This document shows positions 57,226 to 64,000 of a stretch of 64,000 bases of DNA, in pieces (positions within the stretch are counted from its first letter, which is position 1; each line of letters starts with the position of its first letter). The notes under the pieces are model-generated. The model saw only the letters and a list, made by a program, of their open reading frames with translations. It did not search any database and was not told the DNA's origin. The stretch lies in the NCBI RefSeq assembly GCF_002305895.1, contig NZ_CP022203.1:3264501-3328500 (forward strand). The letters are read 5' to 3'. The DNA comes from Corallococcus macrosporus DSM 14697. Lineage in GTDB: Bacteria > Myxococcota > Myxococcia > Myxococcales > Myxococcaceae. Made by a program: the position numbers and the translations under genes.

Positions 57226-58644
57226 TCAGTGATGAACAGGGCAGTGCGCGGGGCTGGACGTGGCGGGCCGTGCTGAGGGGAACGCGGGTAGGTAGCAGTC
57301 GCCTTTGTACACATACCCATCTTCGGCACAGTCCTTGGGATCCACGGCGAGCTTCACCCAGCAGCCCCCGTGAATGGGGATGTGAACCTTCCGTGGGCAT
57401 CGGCCGGATGCATCGGGGCGTGTCTGGCCGGGGAAGGGGCGTGGTGGCAAGTCCAGCGCAATGGTGGACCAGGCGGAGGGCGTCTGGGCGGTCGCAACGG
57501 GCGCCGAAAACACGCTGTCCCCCACGGCCACGGTGCCACCGTCCGTCGCCTCTTCGGCCACGACCGTGGGCCCGGGCGCCATGGTGACCGAGGCCCCCGC
57601 ACGGGCCCCCCAGCCGAGGCTCAGCACGAGGGGCCCTCCCAGGCCAACGATGGCGACCCACGGCCACCGCCTCCGCCGGGCGCGACGCGGAATGGAACGT
57701 CCATTCCACTGCGCCGCTGCCCGGGACCGAGGGGCACCGCCCACCCTGAGCGGCACATCCGCCTCAGGCCCTGCCTGCGCCACCGCGCGCTCCATCGCCT
57801 CCGCCAGCTCGCGTGCCGTACCTCGCGCGTGGAGCCCCGGAGCCAGCATGCGTGACACCAGCGCGCTCAACGCCAGGCAGCAGTGTCCGTTGCTGTCTCG
57901 TGGCGACGGTGCCTGGGCGCCCTCTGCGTGCCAGAACCGCGACTCCGCCACCTCCGGATGCGTCGACGGGGGATAGCGCCCCGAAATCACCCGGAACGCC
58001 GTGACGCCCAGGGCGAAGACGTCATCCGCCTGTCCCGGGGCGTAGGGCGCCGCGGCGTCACCGGCGACGAAGCGCCACGCTTCCGGGGAGCGGTAGGCGG
58101 GCGTGCCCGGCGGAAACGGCGAGCTCGTCTGCGTCGCGGCGCCCACGTAGTGACTGGAGCCGAAGTCGATGAGGAACGCCTGCCCATCCTCCTCGCGCAC
58201 CAGCACGTTGTGCCCCTTGACGTCCCGGTGCAGGCCTCCCGCCGCGTGCGTGGCCTCCAGCGCCCGCGCCAACCTCGCGAGCAGGACCATCACCTGCCGC
58301 GACGTGGGGCCGTGCTCGCGGGCCCAGTCATAGAGCGGCGTGCCCTCCACCCAGTCCATGGCCAGGTAGGGATGGGGCGGCCCCTTGGCGGGTTGCCAGT
58401 CCCCGCTTGCTCGCAGCCGGGGCACGGCGGGGTGGTGGATGCGGGACAGCAGCTCCGCCTCGCGCGCGAAGCGCTCGTCCCGAGCATGCAGCGCCAGCTT
58501 GAGGGCCACGATGCGCGTGCCCGTCACATCCCGGGCCCGGTAGACGGCGCCGTACGCCCCCCGGCCCCGCAGGTCCATGAGCCGCCATGGGCCCACCCAG
58601 GTCCCAGGCGGGAGACGGGCCGGATTCAGAGAAGGAAGCCCCAT
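57226..58644 (-). CDS. Eukaryotic-type serine/threonine kinase with extracytoplasmic tail
   Basis: A 472-residue membrane kinase. The cytoplasmic kinase domain has the Gly loop GRGAYGAVYRA (about 27), ATP Lys in VALKLAL, catalytic HRDVKGHN (about 138), DFGSS (about 158) and GTPAYRSPE (about 182), all intact. After an Arg-rich stretch one transmembrane helix (about 330) leads to an outside tail of about 125 residues. The tail has a Cys pattern (GRCPRKVHIPIHGGCW, DCAEDGYVYKGDCYLP) found in many myxobacterial kinases. The ligand is unknown. An in-frame GTG at 58683 is an alternative start. Confidence 0.9.
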   Translation of the reverse strand: MGLPSLNPARLPPGTWVGPWRLMDLRGRGAYGAVYRARDVTGTRIVALKLALHARDERFAREAELLSRIHHPAVPRLRASGDWQPAKGPPHPYLAMDWVEGTPLYDWAREHGPTSRQVMVLLARLARALEATHAAGGLHRDVKGHNVLVREEDGQAFLIDFGSSHYVGAATQTSSPFPPGTPAYRSPEAWRFVAGDAAAPYAPGQADDVFALGVTAFRVISGRYPPSTHPEVAESRFWHAEGAQAPSPRDSNGHCCLALSALVSRMLAPGLHARGTARELAEAMERAVAQAGPEADVPLRVGGAPRSRAAAQWNGRSIPRRARRRRWPWVAIVGLGGPLVLSLGWGARAGASVTMAPGPTVVAEEATDGGTVAVGDSVFSAPVATAQTPSAWSTIALDLPPRPFPGQTRPDASGRCPRKVHIPIHGGCWVKLAVDPKDCAEDGYVYKGDCYLPAFPSARPATSSPAHCPVHH

Positions 58645-58865
58645 AGGACGCAGGAGGCTACTTCCTGAGTAGTCAGTTTGCACCGGAATCCGTCAGGTCA
58701 AGGAACCACCTGGAACGAAACGCGCGAGCGCATCGCGTGAAAAGCGACGCAAGCCGTGGCCGTGGGGCGGCGGTTGCCGCGCGCCCAACCGGCCCTCACC
58801 TTGACGCAATGTGCCGGTGCCGGATGGAGTGTCGGCCTGGTCTCCTTCCGGGGGAGGGCGTGCCC

Positions 58866-60410
58866 ATGGTGAGTGCGGTGCCTGCTTACGCGGAGTGGTC
58901 CAACCTGGAGCGCCGAATCCGGGCGCTCGTTCCCGAGGCGTTCGACCCGGCGGGTCGAGTGCTCAACCTCATCGCGGGGGAATGGGGGCATCCCGGGAAG
59001 GGAAAGCCCTACCTGTCCCCGGTGGACGGCACCGTCCTGGGCCGTCTGCCCATGATTGACGCCGACACGGCGCGCATCGCCGCGAGCGCCGCCGCCGCGG
59101 AGTCGCGGACCTGGGCGAACCAGGACCTCGACGCCCGCAAGGAGCGGGTCAGCCAATGTCTGTCCCTGCTGCGGGAGCAACGCGAGCTGCTGGCCCTCAT
59201 CCTGGCCTGGGAGATTGGCAAGCCCGTGCCGCAGGCGCGCGTCAGCGTGGACCGCTGCATCACCGGCGTGGAGTGGTACGTCTCTCAAATCGAGCCCATG
59301 GTGGAGGGCCGCCGTCCGCTGGGGCTCATCTCCAACATCGCCTCGTGGAACTACCCGCTGTCGGTGCTGGTCCACGCCGTGCTGGTCCAGGTGCTCGTGG
59401 GCAACAGCGCCATCGCCAAGACGCCCACGGATGGCGGGCTCTTCTCGCTGACGCTCTGCATGGCGCTCGCGCGCCGCTGCGGGCTGCCCGTGTCGCTCAT
59501 CAGCGGCTCGGGTGGGCAGCTCAGCGACGCGCTGGTGCGCAACCCCGAAATCGCCTGCCTGTCCTTCGTGGGCGGCAAGGCGAACGGGCGGGACATCGCG
59601 GCCAGCCTCTATGACCGCAACAAGCGCTACATGCTGGAGATGGAGGGCGTGAACGCCTACGGCATCTGGCACTTCAGCGACTGGGAGGGGCTGGCGAAGC
59701 AGCTCAAGAAGGGCTTCGAGTACGGCAAGCAGCGCTGCACCGCGTACCCGCGCTTCGTGGTGGAGCGCAGCCTGATGCCGCGCTTCCTGGAGACGTACCT
59801 GCCCGTGGTCTCCGCGCTGAAGGTGGGCCACCCGCTGCTGGCGGAGTCGCTGGAGGGCGAGCCGCCCGCGCTCGACTTCGGCCCGCTCATCAACAGCCAG
59901 AAGGTCGAGGAGCTGCACGGCCACATGAGCGAGGCGGAGGGCCGCGGCGCCGTGCCGCTGTTCGCCGGGCGGCTGGATTCAGAGCGCTTCCTGCCGGACC
60001 AGGACGTCTCCGCGTACCTGGCGCCACACGCGCTGCTGCACGTGCCGCGCAACTGCAAGCTCTACCACGGCGAGCCCTTTGGCCCCGTGGACACGCTCGT
60101 CGTGGTGGACAGCGAGGAGGAGCTCGTCGCGGAGATGAACGTGTCCAACGGCTCCCTCGTCGCCTCCATCGCCTGCGACGAGCCGGACACGTACCGCCGC
60201 GTCGCCAGCGAGCTGCGCGCCTTCAAGGTGGGCCACAACGCCCCGCGCTCGCGGGGAGACCGGGAAGAGGTCTTCGGCGGCATCGGCGGCTCGTGGAAGG
60301 GGTGCTTCGTGGGCGGCAGGTACCTGGTCCAGGCCGTCACCGAGGGCGAGCCCGGTGAGCGGCTGCACGGCAACTTCCACGACTACACGCAGCTCCCCGA
60401 CACGCGCTGA
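58866..60410 (+). CDS. Aldehyde dehydrogenase family protein, divergent
   Basis: A 514-residue NAD(P)-dependent dehydrogenase fold. It keeps a catalytic Cys in GKQRCTAY (about 289) and a Glu in LEMEGVNA (about 258), which replaces the usual LELGGKNP. A cofactor-site Asn-Trp pair is present in IASWNYPLSVLV (about 160). The divergence at the Glu motif suggests an unusual substrate, or a bifunctional or acylating type. A strong GGGAGGG precedes the ATG at 58866; earlier frame has no family sequence. It is convergent with the LysR gene (7-bp gap). Confidence 0.85.
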   Translation: MVSAVPAYAEWSNLERRIRALVPEAFDPAGRVLNLIAGEWGHPGKGKPYLSPVDGTVLGRLPMIDADTARIAASAAAAESRTWANQDLDARKERVSQCLSLLREQRELLALILAWEIGKPVPQARVSVDRCITGVEWYVSQIEPMVEGRRPLGLISNIASWNYPLSVLVHAVLVQVLVGNSAIAKTPTDGGLFSLTLCMALARRCGLPVSLISGSGGQLSDALVRNPEIACLSFVGGKANGRDIAASLYDRNKRYMLEMEGVNAYGIWHFSDWEGLAKQLKKGFEYGKQRCTAYPRFVVERSLMPRFLETYLPVVSALKVGHPLLAESLEGEPPALDFGPLINSQKVEELHGHMSEAEGRGAVPLFAGRLDSERFLPDQDVSAYLAPHALLHVPRNCKLYHGEPFGPVDTLVVVDSEEELVAEMNVSNGSLVASIACDEPDTYRRVASELRAFKVGHNAPRSRGDREEVFGGIGGSWKGCFVGGRYLVQAVTEGEPGERLHGNFHDYTQLPDTR

Positions 60411-60417
60411 GGCGAGC

Positions 60418-61302
60418 TCACCGCCGGCCCGGGCGCCTGGCGCCGCGCACCTCCGCCGCGAACAGCTCCGCGGCCGGCGTGCGCGGCGCGCCCTTTCGCC
60501 ACAGGAGCGCCGCCAGCTCGGCGCGTGGGGCAGGGGAGAGCCGCTTCACCACCAGCCCCGCGGCGTCCGCGAGCTGGGGCTCCGGGAGCACCGTCACCGC
60601 GAGCCCCGCGCGGACGGTGGCCAGCACCGTCGCCACGGCGTTCGACTCCAGCGCCACGTGCGGCGCGATGCGGATGGCGGCGAAGTACGCATCCACCCGA
60701 GCCCGGACGCGAAGCCCCCGGGAGAGCAGGGCGAAGGGCTCCTGGGCCAGGGGCCTGGCGCCCACGCTCTCCAGCCTCGCCAGGGCGTGCCCCTTGGCGA
60801 CCACCAGCGCCAGCTTGCTGTCGAAGACGGGCTCCGCCTCCAGGTCCGGTGAGCGCGCGGGGGCGTAGCCCAAACCCACGTCGAGACGGCCATCCGCCAG
60901 CCGCCGCTCCACACGCCGCACCACGGCCTCCTCCGCGCTCAGCACCAGCCCCGGGTGCTTGCGCAGCACCGCGGAGAGCGCGGGCAGCACGACGCCTCGC
61001 ATGCTGGGCGGGTAGCCCACGCGCAGGGCGCCGGTGGTGAGGCCCCGCAGCGCGCCCACGGCGGAGCGGCCCGCGTCCACGTCCTCCAGCGCTCGCGAGG
61101 CGTAGGTGCGGAACAGCTCGCCCGCCTGAGTCAACCGCACGCCGCTCCGGGCGCGCTCGAAGAGGGGCGCGCCGAGCTCCTCCTCGAGCTGGCGAACCTG
61201 CTGCGACAGGGTGGGCTGCGAGACGTGGACGCGCCTGGCGGCCCGCCCGAAGTGCAGGGTGTCCGCGACGGCGGAGAAGTAGCGGAGGTGGCGCAGTTCC
61301 AT
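60418..61302 (-). CDS. LysR-type transcriptional regulator
   Basis: A 294-residue DNA-binding regulator. The N-terminal helix-turn-helix (about 15-40: FGRAARRVHVSQPTLSQQV) and linker helix are typical. The C-terminal periplasmic-binding-like effector domain begins GALRVGYPPSM near 90. It is divergent from the ThDP enzyme gene and its aldehyde dehydrogenase partner, which are the likely targets. The ATG at 61302 matches the family start MELRHLRYF; in-frame starts to 61320 would overlap the palindrome. Confidence 0.92.
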   Translation of the reverse strand: MELRHLRYFSAVADTLHFGRAARRVHVSQPTLSQQVRQLEEELGAPLFERARSGVRLTQAGELFRTYASRALEDVDAGRSAVGALRGLTTGALRVGYPPSMRGVVLPALSAVLRKHPGLVLSAEEAVVRRVERRLADGRLDVGLGYAPARSPDLEAEPVFDSKLALVVAKGHALARLESVGARPLAQEPFALLSRGLRVRARVDAYFAAIRIAPHVALESNAVATVLATVRAGLAVTVLPEPQLADAAGLVVKRLSPAPRAELAALLWRKGAPRTPAAELFAAEVRGARRPGRR

Positions 61303-61312
61303 GGCCGCCATC

Positions 61313-61327
61313 ATAGGCATTGCCTAT
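61313..61327. promoter_or_regulatory. Probable LysR operator, perfect 15-bp palindrome
   Basis: ATAGGCATTGCCTAT is a perfect inverted repeat and contains the LysR T-N11-A pattern (T at 61314, A at 61326). It lies 11 bp upstream of the lysR start and 85 bp before the ThDP enzyme gene, in a position suited to autorepression and activation of the divergent operon. Confidence 0.7.
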
Positions 61328-61411
61328 CGGTGCCATGGGAACAAACGAATGTACCAATCGAGGCCCGCGCGTAAATGTTCACCCATCACGAGGTCGCGAA
61401 GGAGGCACCCG

Positions 61412-63049
61412 ATGAAGGCGGCAGACCTGTTCGTCAAAGCGTTGGAGGCCGAGGGCGTTCGCAGCGTCTTCGGACTTCCCGGAGAGGAGAACCTGGACGT
61501 CATCGAGGCCATGCGGGCCGCGGGCATGCGGCTGGTGCTGACCCGCCATGAGCAGGCCGCGGGCTTCATGGCGGCCACGTATGGACGGCTCACCGGCCGC
61601 GCGGGCGTGGTCCTGTCGACGCTGGGGCCCGGGGCGACCAACCTCGTCACGGCCGCGGCGTACGCGCAGCTCGGCGCCATGCCCATGGTGATGCTCACCG
61701 GGCAGAAGCCCATCAAGGCGGGCAAGCAGGGCCACTTCCAGATCGTGGACGTGGTGGGGATGATGCGCCCGCTGACGAAGCTGACGCGCACGCTCGTGTC
61801 GGCCGAGCACGTCCCGTCGGCCGTCCGCGAGGCCTTCCGCCGCGCCGAGGAGGAGCGCCCCGGCGCGACGCACCTGGAGCTGCCGGAGGACGTGGCCCGG
61901 GAGCAGACGGACGCCGCGCTGCTGGCGCCCAGCGCCCAGCGCCGGCCCGTGGCGGACGAGGCGTCCATCGCGCTGGCCGTGGAGGCCATCGGCTCGGCGC
62001 GCCGGCCCCTGCTGATGATTGGCGCGGGCGCCAACCGCAAGCTCACGTCGGAGATGCTCCGCGTCTTCGTGGACAAGACGGGCATCCCCTTCTTCAGCAC
62101 GCAGATGGGCAAGGGCGTCGTGGACGAGTCGCACCCGCTGTGGCTGGGCACGGCGGCCCTGTCGGAGGGGGACTTCGTCCACCGCGCCATCGAGGCCTCG
62201 GACTGCATCATCAACGTGGGCCACGACGTCATCGAGAAGCCGCCGTTCTTCATGCGCGACAGCCGCCGCACGGTGGTCCATCTCAACTTCTCGTCGGCCG
62301 CCGTGGACCCGGTGTACTTCCCGCAGTTGGAGGTGACGGGCGACATCGCGAACGCGGTGTGGCGCATCGGTGAGGGGCTGGGGGCACGCGCGCGCTGGGA
62401 CTTCACGCCCTTCGAGAAGTTCCGCGCGGGGCTGGAGGCCCAGCTCGCGCAGGGTGGCGATGACGACCGCTTCCCCATCTACCCCGCGCGGCTCGTGGCG
62501 GAGCTGCGGCGCGCGCTGCCGGACGACGGCATCGTGTGCCTGGACAACGGCATGTACAAGCTGTGGTTCGCCCGCTACTACCGCACGCGCCGGCCCAACA
62601 CGCTGCTGCTCGACAACGCGCTGGCGACGATGGGCGCGGGGCTCCCGTCGGCCATCGCGGCGAAGCTGGTGCACCCCCGCCGCAAGGTGGTGGCCGTCTG
62701 CGGAGACGGCGGGTTCATGATGAACTCGCAGGAGCTGGAGACGGCCGTGCGGCTGGGGTTGGACCTGACGGTGGTCGTCGTGCGTGACGACGGCTACGGG
62801 ATGATTCGCTGGAAGCAGGGGGAGATGGGCCTGCCGGACTTCGGGATGGCGCTGGGGAACCCGGACTTCGTCCGCTACGCGGAGGCGTACGGGGCCCACG
62901 GCCACCGGCCCACCAGCGCGACGGAGTTCGGCGCCACGCTGGCCCGCTGCCTGGCGTCGAGCGGCGTCCACGTCATCGACGTCCCCATCGACTACTCGGA
63001 CAACGCGCGGGCGCTCGGCGCGGGCGCGGAGGAGCTGGCCGCGCTCTGA
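61412..63049 (+). CDS. Acetolactate-synthase-like thiamine diphosphate enzyme
   Basis: A 545-residue ThDP-dependent decarboxylase/carboligase of the IlvB/AlsS group. The catalytic Glu is in TRHEQAAGFMA (about 47). GPGATNLVTA, then a central FAD/dehydrogenase-like domain, and the ThDP motif GDGGFMMNSQEL (about 431) follow. No small regulatory subunit is encoded nearby, which points to a catabolic (AlsS-like) enzyme or a different keto acid. GGAGG precedes the ATG at 61412. It is followed 40 bp later by an aldehyde dehydrogenase in the same direction. Confidence 0.88.
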   Translation: MKAADLFVKALEAEGVRSVFGLPGEENLDVIEAMRAAGMRLVLTRHEQAAGFMAATYGRLTGRAGVVLSTLGPGATNLVTAAAYAQLGAMPMVMLTGQKPIKAGKQGHFQIVDVVGMMRPLTKLTRTLVSAEHVPSAVREAFRRAEEERPGATHLELPEDVAREQTDAALLAPSAQRRPVADEASIALAVEAIGSARRPLLMIGAGANRKLTSEMLRVFVDKTGIPFFSTQMGKGVVDESHPLWLGTAALSEGDFVHRAIEASDCIINVGHDVIEKPPFFMRDSRRTVVHLNFSSAAVDPVYFPQLEVTGDIANAVWRIGEGLGARARWDFTPFEKFRAGLEAQLAQGGDDDRFPIYPARLVAELRRALPDDGIVCLDNGMYKLWFARYYRTRRPNTLLLDNALATMGAGLPSAIAAKLVHPRRKVVAVCGDGGFMMNSQELETAVRLGLDLTVVVVRDDGYGMIRWKQGEMGLPDFGMALGNPDFVRYAEAYGAHGHRPTSATEFGATLARCLASSGVHVIDVPIDYSDNARALGAGAEELAAL

Positions 63050-63089
63050 GGGGGCGCGGCGGCTCGTGAACGAACACAGGAGGCACACC

Positions 63090-64000
63090 ATGCTGGCTGA
63101 ACGTTATCCGTACTACCTGGCCAACCGTCCCCGGCAGCCCAACGCGGAGCTGGCCGTCACCCACAAATACTCGGGCGAGGTCGTGACGCGCGTGGCGCTC
63201 GCGGACGCCGCGGCCGTGGAGGAGGCCATCGCCGCCGCGGTGCGCGCGGCGGGGCCCATGCGGAAGCTGGCGCCCTACGCGCGGCAGGCGGTGCTCGAAC
63301 ACTGCGTGCGCCGCTTCCGCGAGCGCGCGGAGGAGCTGGCCCTGGCGCTCGCCATCGAGGCGGGCAAGCCGCTGCGCGACGCCCGCGGCGAGGTGGACCG
63401 GCTCATCGACACCTTCAAGGCCGCCGCCGAGGAGGCCGTGCGCGGCGGCGGCGAGGTGCTGAACCTGGAGGTGTCCCAGCGCGCCGCGGGCTACCGGGGC
63501 TTCACCCAGCGCGTGCCGGTGGGGCCCTGCTCGTTCATCACCCCGTTCAACTTCCCGCTCAACCTGGTGGCGCACAAGGTGGCGCCGGCCATCGCCGCGG
63601 GCTGCCCCTTCATCCTCAAGCCGTCGGACCGCACGCCGGTGAGCGCGCTCCTCATGGCGGAGGTGCTGGCGGAGACGGACCTGCCCGAAGGGGCCTTCTC
63701 GGTGCTGCCCGTGCGGCTGGAGGACATCGGGCCGCTCATCGAGGATGACCGGCTGAAGCTGCTCTCGTTCACCGGCTCGGAGAAGGTGGGGTGGGAGCTG
63801 AAGGCGCGGGCCGGCCGCAAGAAGGTGGTGCTGGAGCTGGGCGGCAACGCGGCCTGCGTGGTGGACGAGGCGCCCGGCGCGCCGCTGGACGTCATCGCGG
63901 ACCGGGTGGCGCATGGCGCCTTCTTCCAGGCGGGGCAGAGCTGCATCTCGGTGCAGCGCGTGCTGGTGCATGCCTCGCTGTACGACGCGCTGAAGGAGCA
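63090..64000 (+). CDS. Aldehyde dehydrogenase, C-terminus cut by window edge
   Basis: 303 residues visible of about 470-490. It has FITPFNFPLNLVAHKVAPA (about 150), the cofactor motif FTGSEKVGWEL, catalytic Glu in LELGGNAACVV (about 248) and the catalytic Cys in QAGQSCISVQR (about 284). The set fits NAD(P)-dependent glyceraldehyde, lactaldehyde or succinate-semialdehyde dehydrogenases. AGGAGG precedes the ATG at 63090. It forms an operon with the ThDP enzyme. The gene runs off the window, so the stop is not seen. Confidence 0.9.
   Translation, partial: MLAERYPYYLANRPRQPNAELAVTHKYSGEVVTRVALADAAAVEEAIAAAVRAAGPMRKLAPYARQAVLEHCVRRFRERAEELALALAIEAGKPLRDARGEVDRLIDTFKAAAEEAVRGGGEVLNLEVSQRAAGYRGFTQRVPVGPCSFITPFNFPLNLVAHKVAPAIAAGCPFILKPSDRTPVSALLMAEVLAETDLPEGAFSVLPVRLEDIGPLIEDDRLKLLSFTGSEKVGWELKARAGRKKVVLELGGNAACVVDEAPGAPLDVIADRVAHGAFFQAGQSCISVQRVLVHASLYDALKE

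Overview
The window reads as a chromosome segment of a Myxococcus-like delta-proteobacterium (Myxococcota). GC is very high outside one island. A secreted amidase carries a MYXO-CTERM-type tail. There is a type I polyketide synthase, a eukaryotic-type Ser/Thr kinase, a DUF4388 (PATAN) protein with a CheY-like receiver, and many myxobacterial-style small proteins. High GC produces long spurious antisense reading frames, and these were left out.

Core left part (1-29.7 kb). A single-module polyketide synthase, cut by the left edge, is followed by an MscS channel fused to a cyclic-nucleotide-binding domain. Next come the clamp-loader genes holB-holA, a small methyltransferase-like protein, an NRDE/TANGO2 protein, metG, a HEAT-repeat protein and TatD. 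A minus-strand group follows: a degenerate HD-GYP/receiver/DUF4388 protein, a YhaM-like protein lacking its HD metal ligands, an RlmI-like methyltransferase, a small membrane protein and a COG2509 flavoprotein. Then come a 67-residue protein, a diacylglycerol kinase family protein, the amidase, and the glycolytic operon gap-pgk-tpiA with secG, ending at tRNA-Leu(GAG).

Genomic island (29,680-51,395, about 21.7 kb). The 3' end of tRNA-Leu plus its terminator is repeated as a 75-bp direct repeat (one mismatch) at 51,321-51,395, so this is a tRNA-integrated island with attL and attR. Next to attL lies a tyrosine integrase broken by two stop codons and a frameshift, then two IS66 transposase fragments joined head to head. 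The cargo is a complete phage-defence operon on the minus strand: brxE-brxA-brxB-brxC-pglX-pglZ-brxD-brxHI. This gene content and order match BREX type 6. Downstream of brxHI lie three lower-GC genes: a GIY-YIG nuclease, a PD-(D/E)XK-like protein and an HNH-like protein. They form a candidate accessory nuclease module that I do not recognise as a described set. The right end holds two unrecognised divergent genes.

Core right part (51.4-64 kb). This contains a fatty-acid-hydroxylase/sterol desaturase family protein, a small membrane protein, an O-methyltransferase, an SDR, a lipoprotein, a GNAT acetyltransferase and a membrane Ser/Thr kinase. It ends in a metabolic cluster: an aldehyde dehydrogenase, a LysR regulator, an acetolactate-synthase-like ThDP enzyme and a second aldehyde dehydrogenase cut by the right edge. 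A perfect 15-bp palindrome between the LysR gene and the ThDP enzyme gene is a probable LysR operator.

All functional calls come from reading motifs and gene order by eye. No database search was run.
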